A DNA stretch of 64,000 nt from Mayamaea pseudoterrestris (Eukaryota > Bacillariophyta > Bacillariophyceae > Sellaphorales > Sellaphoraceae). This document shows, in pieces, positions 1 through 12,900 of this stretch. A program made the position numbers and the translations under genes. The DNA is taken from the NCBI GenBank assembly GCA_027923505.1, contig BROI01000001.1:900501-964500 (forward strand). The letters run 5' to 3'. Position 1 is the stretch's first letter; each line of letters opens with the position of its first letter. The notes under the pieces were generated by a model that did no database searches, had not been told where the DNA came from, and saw only the letters and a list, made by a program, of their open reading frames with translations.

Positions 1-220
1 GAGCAACTGTTTTCGTACAAGCGCTCGCTTACGCAAGCCGTCGCTTTGCTTGAAATGGAACAATTATGATACAGATGGATCGTATCGAGAGTGACCGAAT
101 GATGGATAAGAATCGTCGTAAGGATACTTCCTTGTCGTCGTTTTGAATCGCCTCGCTGACTCCTTCTTCGCTTCTCATTTTCAAATTTTCGCACAGATTT
201 TCTCTCGACACCGCCCCACC

Positions 221-835
221 ATGACTTTCAATAACAAGGCTCCCTTCAAGACAAACGACACATTCATTGCTCCAACAGCATCAGTGATTGGAGACGTTAC
301 TTGCTGGGACCAGAGTTCCGTCAGCTACAAGGCTGTCGTACGAGCCGACGCGGGGCATAGCGTGACGATTGGCTTTTGTAGCTCGGTGGGAGAAGGCTCC
401 GTTGTTTGCACGCTTCCAGCGTCGGTCAAGGAATTAGAATCCACTTTTCCACCAGACGTTCAAATTGGTCACTATGTTACCATTGGCAGTGGCTGTGTGC
501 TCAAGTCTTGTCGGATTGATGACATTGTTACCATTGGCGACAAGTGCACCATTCTGGAAGGCTCCTTGATTGAAAATCACGTCATTTTGGAGGCTGGCTC
601 GGTGGTTCTTCCGTATCAGCGCATTCCGTCGGGACAAAAGTGGGCGGGCAATCCGGCAGCCTACGTTTCAGACTTGACGCCGGAGGAGAAGGAATCTATT
701 CAGGCCAAGTCAAACAAGGTACATGACCTTGCCTTGGAACATGCAATCGAGTTCTTGCCATATGGATACTCCTACGTGCACTTGGAAGACATTGAAAAAG
801 AATCTGCGGGGAAAGAAGTGCTGCGATCTGGTTAG
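221..835 (+). CDS. Gamma-carbonic-anhydrase-like subunit of mitochondrial complex I (gamma-CAL)
   Basis: A 204-residue left-handed beta-helix protein. Hexapeptide turns run from about residue 15 to 150, followed by a C-terminal helix that packs against the trimer in this family. The segments 'LEGSLIENHVILEAGSVV', 'RIPSGQKWAGNPA' and 'EFLPYG' match my memory of plant gamma-CAL proteins, which sit in the matrix-side domain of respiratory complex I. The three zinc histidines of active gamma-carbonic anhydrases appear replaced: Cys in GSVVC, Ser in TIGSG and Lys in VLKSC. It is therefore probably structural rather than catalytic. I chose the ATG at 221. The frame stays open upstream to 122 and would encode a basic, Phe-rich stretch like a mitochondrial presequence, but it has no ATG, so a 5' exon or a non-AUG start is possible. 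It converges on the dynein gene with a 132-bp gap. The alternative, dynactin p25, fits the C-terminus less well. Confidence 0.85.
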   Translation: MTFNNKAPFKTNDTFIAPTASVIGDVTCWDQSSVSYKAVVRADAGHSVTIGFCSSVGEGSVVCTLPASVKELESTFPPDVQIGHYVTIGSGCVLKSCRIDDIVTIGDKCTILEGSLIENHVILEAGSVVLPYQRIPSGQKWAGNPAAYVSDLTPEEKESIQAKSNKVHDLALEHAIEFLPYGYSYVHLEDIEKESAGKEVLRSG

Positions 836-967
836 AGCTTTTATTATACCTCTTGTCATTGCGTCAATGCCTGATAGACTGTTTGCTGTTTGCAACTGAG
901 ACGAGAAGCTCAATGAAATTAATTGTAAACGAGATCTTACTTTTGCTAATGCTTATGAACTATTACA

Positions 968-3900
968 CTAGAAAAGCGGATCATTTTCACATTTGGCTTG
1001 AATCAGAGCAGCTTTCTCCACCACAATATCAGCGGTTCGCTTCTCTCGAACCACCTCGGCGCTACTATCCAAGCCAATCCAGGTTGGCGGCGTGTGAGAC
1101 GGCAAGCTTTCAATCCATTCAAAGCACCTTTCTCGAGTCGAAGCTTCAGGAAGCAACGGACTTTCCGCAACGTTGGCAATCACCTTAAAATCGACGTTAA
1201 AGCTTGAAGGTTGAAACAAATAATTTATCAAATCGTCCAGTACGCCCTGGTCAATGTCGGCCGTAATACGCCCGCCAAACACTCCGTTGCGAAGCGTCGA
1301 TCGAATAGCGTCCCAAGGGAGCTTCTCTGGGTCCTGCGACTGGCGACCATTTCCTTCCATTAGCGAGTCGATGACATCCAGAGCGTGCGTGGCATCCGCC
1401 TCCGTCCATTCGTAGGCTTCACTCCAACCAGATGGAACAAACCGAAGACGTTCTTGAATGACAGCGTGAGTCCAGGCGAGAAGCAGATATAAACGATTTC
1501 GTGCTGGCACGATGAAACGATCCTTGGCAATGCTGCTAAAGAATCGGGACAGGGTGGCCTTAATTCCACTGAGTGCTTCGGCAACAATCTTGTCCGAGAT
1601 GCGCAATAACCCAGTTGGGAGCTTAGGATTGATTTCGCTCGTAATGAATATGCGAAAGTCTTGATGCGTATGAGGTCCAAGCGCCTGCAGCTTCTTTACT
1701 AAAGTCTCGCGAAGCCAGTCTACGCACAGGTGGACGTTTTTGAGCATCACCCAGGTCCCACGCTTGGAGGCCGTCGCCAACATATTCTCAGCTGACTCAT
1801 AGCCCTCCGCGCTACCCATTGCCACTGCTGCCAGCTCTTTCGTTAACTCGCGGGCCATGGCTTCGACGCGCCCGCTCACATCATGGCCGGGCGCCTGGCA
1901 TAGCAAGAGGGGCGTCGTCGAACCAAGTTCAATCTCCGTCACCTCCGCCAGATGATTTAACGACCGGCCCTGCCACGGGAAGGTGGCACCAAAAACTTCG
2001 TTGATTGCGCCAATCAGGTCATCTGGTGACTCGACTTGCTTAGAGCCAATTGTGTTATCTCCTTTGTAAAGACGACCAAGGATTACAGAAAATACAATCT
2101 TGTCTTCAGTTTTCAGTCCACGTGCAATGCGAGATGCAACTTGCCGGAAGAGCGATATTTTCAAAAGTTCGACACGTTGTGCGTCGTCCATGTCTGTCGT
2201 TCCAGATTCACGGGCGAGGCAAAATTCAAGAATCGACATGAAAGTTTTGGCAGGAAATTCGTACAAGAAGCTAAGCGACCGAAAGGACTCCAGTAGCAAG
2301 AAAAGCTTCCTACATATGACCGAGAATGGTTCAAACCTTGCCACTGCTTCATGAACTTGTGCCATCACTTCTTCGCTCTTTGATATTTGCTCTTCCACGT
2401 GGTGTCCTTCTCGCATCAAAAACTCCATGCCTTCCACGACGCGATTATCGTCGAGAATCGAACCTTCACATGCACTGATCATCGCAAGCATCTTGTCTTC
2501 GAGCTCCCTGAGCTTTACGTTCTGTTCACCCTGCAACTTCAGGAGATCTTCCCGCTGCTTCTCGAGCTCGGGCTTCATTGATCGGACAAGCTGACTTAAA
2601 CTCTGGCTTTGTAAGCTGTCCGGAGTAACGGTGAAGTTTACCAGAGTTACTCTCGAGCATATATCAGGGGTCAATCTGATGGCGGGGTTCTTAGTACAAA
2701 GGATGATTTTAAACATGGGACTGTAATCAACTTCATCCGTCCCAATTCTGACCAACGTTCGGCCACCAGTTCGCTGCAGTTCTTTGTTCAATATTGGATT
2801 CAGGATTGGGTCTATCTTCTCAACGTTTTCGACGAGTAGAGTCGTGCCAAATCGCACCGCACCTGCAAGCGTTTTCATGAAGGCCTTGTCCAAAAAGCTC
2901 GTGGTTTGAATTTTTTCGCTCTTGTGCTTCTGGAGCAAAAACGAAATTGCTTGGCCTGAAGGGTCAATGACAAGGGGAAATCGCGTACCGTGCTCGAGAA
3001 TGACTCCGTTCTCGAGACTTAAATGGTCGCCTGGAAGACCTTGTGACATCCACGTCAAGCGTTGCGACGCGTTACTGAGCGACTCGACGATGGCAAGGTC
3101 CTCTCGATAATCGAGATCGAGGGAATGCAACGTTTCCTTCCAACTCTCCGTCATAGCTGAGCGCGTCTTGAAGTCAAAAAAACCTCCGTAAGTCAAAAAA
3201 GCCGCCATGAGCAAGCTATCACCAATTAAACTTTTCATTATGAGATGGAAACTTTCCGACGTTTTCGACCAGCGCTCACTTTCGTGCCCTAGACTTTTTA
3301 GAAGACTTTCGGCACGCGATATTTTGGAATTGACGTTTTCGAGCTCCACTTTTAACGCCTCCACATCACGAATTAAGCTGGCGTAGTCCATCTTGTATTG
3401 CGCAATCGAGAATTCAAGCTTGTTCACTTCGTCGGTTATTTTCTCCATTTCCTCCTTCGCAAGGTTCGCCTCATCTTCAAGGAGCGCAACTTCTTCCCGA
3501 AGTGGCTGAATATTATTGTAGATGGTGCTATATTTTATCTGCGACTCAGCCCATTTGTATAATGGGCCGCAGGCCTTGCTACTCCGCGTCACAGCTTCGG
3601 TTGTCAGGTCGGTATTGCCATCAAGATACTTCTCTTTCACCAAACTGATTTGCTTCACAGAAAGCTTATCGGCGTCAAAATTGAGAATAGTCGGGATAAA
3701 ATCAGCTTTTGAGAGAATCTTTCGAATGTGTGTCCATTCAATATTGCTCTCGCCCATCATTATAGCGACACATTCAAGCGTCAGCTTCACATTTTCGGGC
3801 GGGCGAGCCAGATTTTTGACTTCGTCGAGATCACGCTTGACAATTCCCCTAACGCTAGCTTGTGCGTCCCGCAGAGCTGGCTCTGCTTCGTCTAGGTCGC

Positions 3901-6900
3901 GCTGAGCTTGATTCTTTCGTTGATTTATCTGGGTTTGTTGCTTTGCAAGCTCTGCACTCATGCGCTCTGCTTCATCCTTTCGCTTCTCAGCTTCGTTCTG
4001 GTCAGCTACCATTTGCTGCAGCTTTTCATTGGCCAGCTGTTCTTTAGATTGTAGTTCCGCCGTCTTCCCGGCCAGGCCTTTTCTAAGCTCGGCTACATTC
4101 TCTTGAGTCTGTCGAAGCTTATCTAACCCAGCGTTAACATGCAACTGCTCGTCCTCGAAATTTTCTCGGCGACTGTTAAGACAAGTGACAAAGTTTTGAA
4201 TCAGCGCGAGATAATCCCTCGGCGAAAGATATGTACGCGTAATGCTGCTAGCCTCAGACGCGGCCTCTTCTGCGGTAGTCTTGGCAATTTGATGCAAGGT
4301 AACGAGAGCAGCTACTACAGCATGTCGAAGACTGCCCTGACTTGCTCCTCCAAAAGCACTTTGAACCTTGTCCATCAGTTTTTGGCCTTCGCCGACGTTC
4401 CAGGCTCCTCCGGTGGCATCAGCATCTCCCAAGTCAAGTCTTTGCGTAAATTCTTTCCCAACTTCACCCTGTGATCAAGCATAATGTAATTTAGAAACCA
4501 TAATGATTTCTGTGCTACAGCTTTTACATGCACGTACCATAGCCTTGTAACTCCATGTGCCAAACCAGTCGACAACGCAGCGATTAAATAAAGCTGGACT
4601 TGTCGTCGACCGATTCTTCCAGTCGCCACCACTCGGATTAACCGTGAAAACCACGTGAAGGTTCCTTTGAACAATTTTTGTAAAGTGACGCCATATCTCT
4701 TCTTCACTTTCCAGTATTACACCATCCCGAGCAGCAGCGTCGCGAGCGCCATGTATTAGTGACGTGTACTCCTCGCCGTCGAACAATCCGGGGACTTCTC
4801 CGCTAGCAAGAAGCGAGTTGATTGCTTCAATAAAACCAGCTGACAAGACATTGGCTTCATCGAAAATGAAGCAAACCTTTTCTCCTTCTACTCCAACCCT
4901 TCGCATCAGGCCGCGCAAATCATCGTAAAAATCATCCATGCCATAGCGTGAATGTGCTTTAATCTGAAATATACTCAGTCCGTTCATCCAACTGACAAAT
5001 TTGCTCAAAACAGTTTTACCAACACCAGAGTCCCCAACGGCCAAAACGTGTCCCATTGGCTGACGAAGGACTCGGTCGATTCGCAACACATGGTCCAGTA
5101 CTTCGTCAAAGACAACCAGCGGTACATCCAGCTCCTCTTCATAAAAGACACGGAGGCGCGCGACGAGAAAGTCTTTGAGTTCTTCACGCTCCACACGCCG
5201 AGAGTCTTTGCTAAGCCATGACGTGAAAAACATTGGTCTGGCCAGCGCGTCACTGAAATCGACGCCGGCGAACCAGCGGCGTGCGGTGTTGTCAATGTTG
5301 TGGTTGCACCAGTCTTTGTCACTTTCCTTGACTAACCGATCAGCGAATAGGCGAAGCCCTTCATGTGCCCAAATTCGTACTAGCTCTTCTCGCGTCAACG
5401 AGTCCAAATTAACCACCGCTTCATAAATTCCCCTAACCCAACGACTCAATTCGCGGGGCGAGTAAAAGTATTGAGGTTGAAGTGCTGGAGTGTACTTGGA
5501 TTGGTTCTCTAGGTACACTTCTACCATTGCTTCTGTCATGGCGTCAGTCTCACCCTTAAGATTCGGGAAAAGCTTCATCATACCTCCGTTGAATGTGCGG
5601 TAAATTTGAAGTAGACTATCTCTCTCAGGGAAGTCAACAAAAAGAAGCGGGACATGTCGTAAAAATCGATGGCTCATCTCTACGCGTCCTGCATCAGTGG
5701 GCGGATTGCAGGCACCAACAAACTGTATTCGATTGATCTTAACCCAGGTATTGTCACCTCGCCAGAAACCTCCATGCTCTACGAGCTGTCTCATAAACAT
5801 AATGACCCGCTGCGTGCCGTATGTATCCTTCTCCGGGAGATTTATTTCATCACAGAAAACAACGAGCCAGCTGCTAGAGCCTAAATTCTCTGTCGGTTCC
5901 AAGTACAGATCTTTCCCGCGTCGCACGTAGCTGCAATATTGAGTAAATGTTTTCAATATGATTTCAGGCGTCGTTCTCGAGGAAAAGTTGAGATTCGCGA
6001 GGACAACACCTTGCATAGATTGAAGCACGTTGGTCAGAGTCATTGTTTTACCAGAACCAGGCGGTCCACAGAGGACCAACGGAATACGTCGTCCAAGCCA
6101 GGCGCTGATTACATCGGAATGACGTATCGTATCAGTAGTGGTGATGACAACGTCGCTTGCTGCTACCCGGTGGCTTTCAATTTCTATGCGAGGCACACCA
6201 TCGCTCCATAGCTCATATTCGCCATTGTCCACACGGACTCGATAATCTGAGATCGAATGTTCGCTTGAAGATAAAACGACGCCACTAGTGCGAAGCAACA
6301 TGTCGCTAAAGCGTTTTCGTACGTCCCACGGCGCACTTCCACAAAATGACCACAACAGAGAATGAAGCAGCCATCGTTTAGCAAATTTCTCCATGTGCTC
6401 ACCCGTCATGGGAAAGTCCGGGTGGTTTTCGTCGTACTCAATCGCGAGCAGAATCCCTTGGACAAGTAACGCTCGAAACGTGTGCAACAATCGGTCACGT
6501 GTGGGTTCCATCTAAGTTATCGATACAAAATTGTGAGAATCAGCCAAATATGCCCTGTTGCGAGATGCATCCATGTCCCGACTTACAATGTGAGTCTCTT
6601 GTAAAGCAAAGTCCAGTGCGTCAATCACGAGGGATGATGTCCTTTCAGCATGAATAAGTGGGCGAATTGTATCGAGAAATAATATCTGCGCAGCTGGAAT
6701 ATCCTCATCGGGAGACTTGTCTCCCACTAAATCTTCCTTTGCCAGGGATCGCAGCAAATGCTGGAGTGCCATATCAGGGGTTATGCAATCATCGCTAAAC
6801 CAAACCATACCGCAACGAGAGACGGTTGCCGGTGTCGCATGAGCCAGACTGTCAACTTCTAAAATGATTCGAACATTGTTCGGAATGGATAGCCGCTCGC

Positions 6901-9900
6901 CGCTGGGCAGGGTAAGCATCTTGTTGTCGTCAAGAACAGAGTTTAAGTTCTCTGCCCAATCAGGATCAACATCACCATCGAATACAATCCAATGTCGTTT
7001 CTCTGACTCGCCGCGCTGGTTTTCGATTATCTGTCGCAGCAGCGATGTGAACACACCGTCCGTCCACTCAAGAGTAGTACCATCCAAGGAACCGTAGAGG
7101 CGGTCCTTGTTCGTCGCCTTGGGTTCAATCATGTACATCTCGCCCTTTGTAGAATCAAGTGCCTCAAGAACCTTTAACAAAGTTTTTAATGCGGCCGATT
7201 TCCCTGACTTGCCAACAACCATGACACCATGTCGCATCTCGAGCACCTGTTTGAGTTGCAAGAGTTTTTGGATAAATCCTTCGGCCGGCACAAGATCATG
7301 CGCTTCACAGGCTTTAAGTATTTCTGTTCGAGCACGTTCATCATCCATGGCTGCGACGGACGATCCGGGGAAAGTCTCCTGAAGAATCTCGTCAAAAATA
7401 TGCATGTCCTCTGCGACAAGCTTGGGCAGTACGTTGTTGCAAGCACCGGCAATCAGAGCACCCTTTTCGGCGTCGGCCAGATCCTCGTGTTTTAACTGCC
7501 CCTTTCCTTCAAGTGCTTGCCGTTTAAGCGCTCCCGCACTGACCAATAATGTTTTTAAGGCACGCAGACCAAAGTCGTAATGCCTCTGCTTGGACATTCG
7601 CTGCTCGCAGAGCAAAAACAGGTTTACTACTTTATCAGCTAACTGTTCTGCCGTAACGATGCCTTGACTGTAAAGCATGACTTGCGCGATAAGGTTTCGG
7701 TCGGGCACAACCATGGCGAATGAGCGAAAGAGAGCCTTGAGATTGTCTGGAAGATTTCGACGACCTTCGTAGCCAGGATTTAGTGTGATAAAGATGCCGA
7801 CGTTCTCATTCAATGCTATCGATCGACCGAGCAAATCAATCCTTGGTTGGCGTTCCAGCAAGCCGCGCTGAATCGTTAAAACTTGTTGACTGACAGCACT
7901 CAAAATTCGTTCTTCAAGACGATTAAACTCGTCAAAACAGCCCCAAGCGCCAACTTGAGCCAGACCAGAGAGTAGGCGACCCATTGCGCTGAAATCAAAG
8001 GTCTCATCTGAAGGAAATTTGTGTTAGCTTCAATACTTTAAACATAAACTGTGCACCCGCGACTGTGACTTACCACAATTGAAAACCAACACAAAACGAC
8101 CGAGAGCTGCCCCCAGTGCCTTGACACTCTCCGTTTTGCCTGCAATGTATATAAAAGTAGCGTTAGAAATTGTACATTACTGCCAGCTATTGCCTTTGGA
8201 ATAACATACCTGTTCCAGCAGGTCCAAATGGGTTGCCACCCATACGGAAATGCAGTGCCTGGGTCAGGGTGAGATAGCACCTATCCGTCAGCGGAGTCTG
8301 GACAAGGCGTTCGCCAATACCTAGATATTCGAAGCCGTAGTAAAACTTTGCATTGGAGAGAACAACCTGAAGCTTCTCTTTCAGTGACGCCTTTGGATCG
8401 TAAATGTAGCGGAGGTGATAGAGCCAGCGGAAGTCGGTAGGACTTGAGACGTTCTTGTCAATCAGATCTCGAACGACATCCCGCTCATGAACGAGCTCCG
8501 TGATGAGCTGCTCGAATTTTTTCCTAGTATCTGGCGGAAGCTCCATCAAGACCGTTTTAGCCATGACCTCTAATTTCCACTCAAGGACCCGAAGCACTTC
8601 AGCAAGCGTCTTTGGCGTATCTGATTCATGTAACGCTTTGTCAACACCCATACTCCAATTAATTTGCGCGGCGAGAATCATTATTTGCGCAGGAAATTTT
8701 GTAGTCCATTCCACAAACATTGCTTGACAAGCTTCGTCTAGCTTCAAGCTTGTGTCGAAGGCGTCATCCTTCACAGCCTGCTCCAAAAGGAGCGCGAGTG
8801 TTTCCTGCATGCCTGTTTCTAGGGCCTTGAGCCACTCTTTGACGTTTGTCTCGGGGCCAATGTCAACGGTTTGATGAAGTGTCACATGTTCTCCGTCCTT
8901 GCTCACCATTCCAGTTAACCGTGCCTGCAAGCCTTCAGGAAGATCATCGGTCTGGATTCGCGCACCGGCAATACCTGCAAACATTTTGCCGACATGAGCC
9001 AAGATCTTGCCAGGCTCGTGGGAATTGCCCATAATTTCAAGCAAATCTTCGTCGCCGAGGAAGTAAAATCTACTGAAGTCACTGCGCTGTTTGGCTAAGT
9101 ATTCGCCAAGCGCTTTCTGTATCACACTCATCAAGCTGCCAAGGCGTTCCAGCGTGCGTTGTAAGTTTTCAATGTTTAGAATCTCCATTGCAAAAGGCTT
9201 GCTGGCAACCCGACGCATCAAGGATACAAATCCAGAGTCGACACTTTTAAAACGGGACCATTCAGACGGGAGCTGAGCCTTGATGTCTGAGCTGCCAAAA
9301 AATATGCCTTCCAAGTACACCCACTGACGCTGAATGTCTACCCAGGCATCAAATGCCGTTCGAACTTTTGTCAGTCGATCTTCCCATAACCTTCCTTCTT
9401 CTTGAAACTCGCGCACTGCGCGGTAGTACGGGGAGCTCTTCATCAAGGCAAGACCTCCAATGTGGTCATCAAGCGTGGCGAAGAGATCGTCCCACCCACG
9501 GATAAGCCGTGTTCGATTCTGGAAAAGAACAAGGTCCAACTCTTGTTTCGTCCATCGAGTTTTGACTTGGCCAAGAAAGATTTCGATGGCCATTTCGCCT
9601 TGAGCTGTCGTCAGTATGTCTTGCATATCCTTCTTTCGACTAATGACACCATGCTCCCATAGAACGCCGACTGTTAGGTCCGTGATTGGAATGCGGATAC
9701 CTAGCCGCTGTAAGATTGCTTTCCAGTGACGTTCTTTCAATGATTCGGTTTTCAGTTCCGACAGCAGCCCATGGCCGCTGATGTAGTTCTTAACAAGGTC
9801 ATGGAACTGGATGTAAGGATCGTACTGCCGGATGCGGTTTGGGAGTGAACGCATAGCGGCAAGAAGATCATCCAAGGAACGCTTAACCTTCCTCATAACC

Positions 9901-12900
9901 ACAGTGGCCCACGGAGTATCCTTGATCTTTTCTAACTCATTATACGAGTCTAGGATGGCCTCCCAAACTTCTTTTAGATCCCCGAGCTCGCTCACTGCTT
10001 CTATGATGTCTGTCTGTTTGTCGTTTGTGTGCTCGAGCCCCAACGCATCCTTTGCCCGACTGAGATTGTCTTGATGCACATGAGCTGTCTTCATGTCCAG
10101 CTCAAAGTCGGTCAAAACTGCTAACGCTTGCGGCGGCGGTATGTTCCCCCGCAAAGGCTTCTCTTCATGCCATCTACTAAGAAGCTCCGACATTTTCTTT
10201 GATGCCGATCGATCCTCGGCCGAGACGCGCGCCTGCAAAAGTGGCACTTGCTGGTCCATTGTGCGGCAACGTCGTTCAAGGACTTGTAGAAGACTATCGT
10301 ACAGCCCTTTGACAACACTTGTCTCCACCCAATCGCTGTGAAATACAAATCGCTGTTGCTTTAACATCTTTTCGGACGAGCAAAGAGCATCAATTTCTTT
10401 CGCCCATGACACGATTTTTTGCTTCATTTCTTGGATGAACGTGACGCCGAGAACAATTTTTTCGGTAGAGGCACTATCCAAGACGGTTTCCTCGAGTCGA
10501 GATTTTGCTGCCAAGACCTTCGCATGCTTCTCAGAAATGGTTTGAGAAAGAACAGACGAAAAGGTACTTTGAAGCTCCTTTTGCCACGAATCATACTTCA
10601 GATTGATCTGTGACTGAACCTTTCCAAAGCTGATAGTAAAAGGTCCAAAGGCAGCAGTTGTAGCGGCGGAGTCCAGTGCGGTGCGAGCTTCGGCGGCTTC
10701 GATCAGCAGTACCTGCCACTTGTCGACGTCTGACCCCATTTGGGCAGCGATATCACTTACTTGGGTATCCCACAGTGTCTGATAGGCCAGCCACTGGTCG
10801 GCAAACGAAGCGGCTTCGTTAACATGCACCTCGATAGCACTGTACGCTTGCTGAATTAGCCCATGAGGAAGCATCGTCACCACGTCTTCAAATGACGATG
10901 GTGCCGCTGAGGTGCCAGCACCGTCAAACACCTCAAATCGCCCACTTCTTGGTCGCTGTAGCTTGCACACCACGCCAATATACTCGTGAAGAAGCGTCAG
11001 GAACATCGAATGGCAAATGGGCATTGCAGGAGTAGCTAAAATTTCTTGGTTCCTTAGTACAATTTCGATGGCAATCTTCATGGAATCGGCTGGCACTTTA
11101 CTTTCAAAACCATTTTCGTCGTCTTCCTTTTCCTCGGTACCTTCGTCCGCCGAACTTGCACGAAATAGGCGAACCCAACTCTTCAATGCCATCTGAAGGC
11201 GAACCGACAATACTTTCGACATCCTCTTTCCCACTACATTGACCCATGACTCCAGATCAGCATAACCGCTCAATGACATCTCATCAATCGATTTCTGAAT
11301 GCGATCAGCAACCGCCTGAAACTTGGCACCATCGTACTCGATTTCTTCCAAAACAGCCATTGCAACGTCAACCATTTTGCATGCTGTCAGTAGTTGCTCG
11401 ACGCGCTCTTCAAATTTAGTGACACCTTCGGTTAGCCGCGTCACCCACTCAGTCATTTTATCTTTGTCGGGCCATCGAACTCTCTGTCCTTTGGAGACGG
11501 CAACTGATGTTGAGAGTTTGGCGTCAAAAGCGTCTGAAACGCACTCACGAATCTCGAGCAGCTGAGGCATCAACAGCGGCTCAAGCTCAGGCGTCACCAG
11601 TTGTCGAACCGCCTGATACGACCGAAGTGCAGTCTTCACCGCAACAGCATAGGGAAAACGCGCGACTGCCTCGTCAGCGGCCCCCGTCAAGGCTTTCGTA
11701 ATGTCTTTTCCATATCCTAACCACTTAAGATGACGAAGCTCCTTTGAAAGTACTTCGGTCTTGTCATCAAAGTTGACCTTGGCAACAAGGATGCCATCTC
11801 GACCTTCAGGAACAATCAAGACGGGAAAGGAACTAAGTCGGAGTCTGTCCGATGAGCTTATGTCGCGCTCCCACTCAGCCACCCACTTGCTAAGGAATGA
11901 CCGAGCATCCAACTTGCCCAGCAGCTCATCACCGCTCTTACGAAGCTGTCGCCCCTCCAGTTGTTGACCCCAATTAGGACCAAGTACATTGCCCATGCGT
12001 TCCATCAACGTCTGGACTTGGCGTTCCATCTGCTTGGCCCATAGAATCTTGCCCGCGACCGGAGGGATTCCTCGCAAGCGTGAGATGCGAGCAGCGGCCG
12101 ATGCTTCGTATTTTAAGGTGAACTTGGATTGGAGCTTTTCAATGGCCTCGGCAACGGTCGAGATGAGCTGAACTTGAAATTCCTTGACGGCTGCACGTAC
12201 GCGTGTGCGCGTCAAAAGTAGGTTGAAGCGTGCAAAGACCGCAAACATGTCTTCGGCGTCCTACAAACAAAAAGGACTTGCACGTTAGATATGCGTCTAA
12301 CAAAACTAAACAGATGACAACATCCAACAAATAGCACATACCCGGCAGGCCTGAAGTTTGTCGTGAAGTAACTTAGCCAAGCGCTCTTCAATAGTGTCCA
12401 TGGTCAAGTCGTATTCCTCAAGCGCGGCATCCAACGTCTTTACACCAACCGGCGTGATATCCAAAACATTCAAGCTCGCAAAAATTTGTCGGGGCGCCTG
12501 CTCCACCTGCTGAATCGCTTCTGGCTCATCGTCACGCAGAATCGCATGCACCACTTGGCGCAGTTGCTCCTGCGTCCCCCGGAACGAATACAGTTGTTCC
12601 AGTCGCTGCTTGAGCGGCAAATGATGCAAAACTACCTTACCAAGTATCTGCCCAAAGCCATTCAGTTTACGACGGCGACCTTGATCCGCCATAAAATCCT
12701 TCCATTCGTCAAAGCGCTCATTAAAGACGGTAAAGACATATTCCGCCGGAAAGTGAACCTTGCTTTCATACTCCTTGTAGTCCATAAACACCAATGCTTT
12801 GAACTCTTCCAAAACACCCAACATGGAGTCCTTCAGCACCACAGTCGTAGCCTCGACCAACTGACAAGCCCGCTCCGGCGAGTAGTGCCGACTCTGCCGC

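Noticed and set aside
1819-4474. Many antisense open frames inside the dynein exons
   Set aside because: They mirror strongly conserved coding sequence on the minus strand and have no family pattern of their own.
6512-7984. Several separate dynein-like genes
   Set aside because: The successive frames join through short GT-AG introns with exact phase and continue one dynein alignment without overlap or gap.
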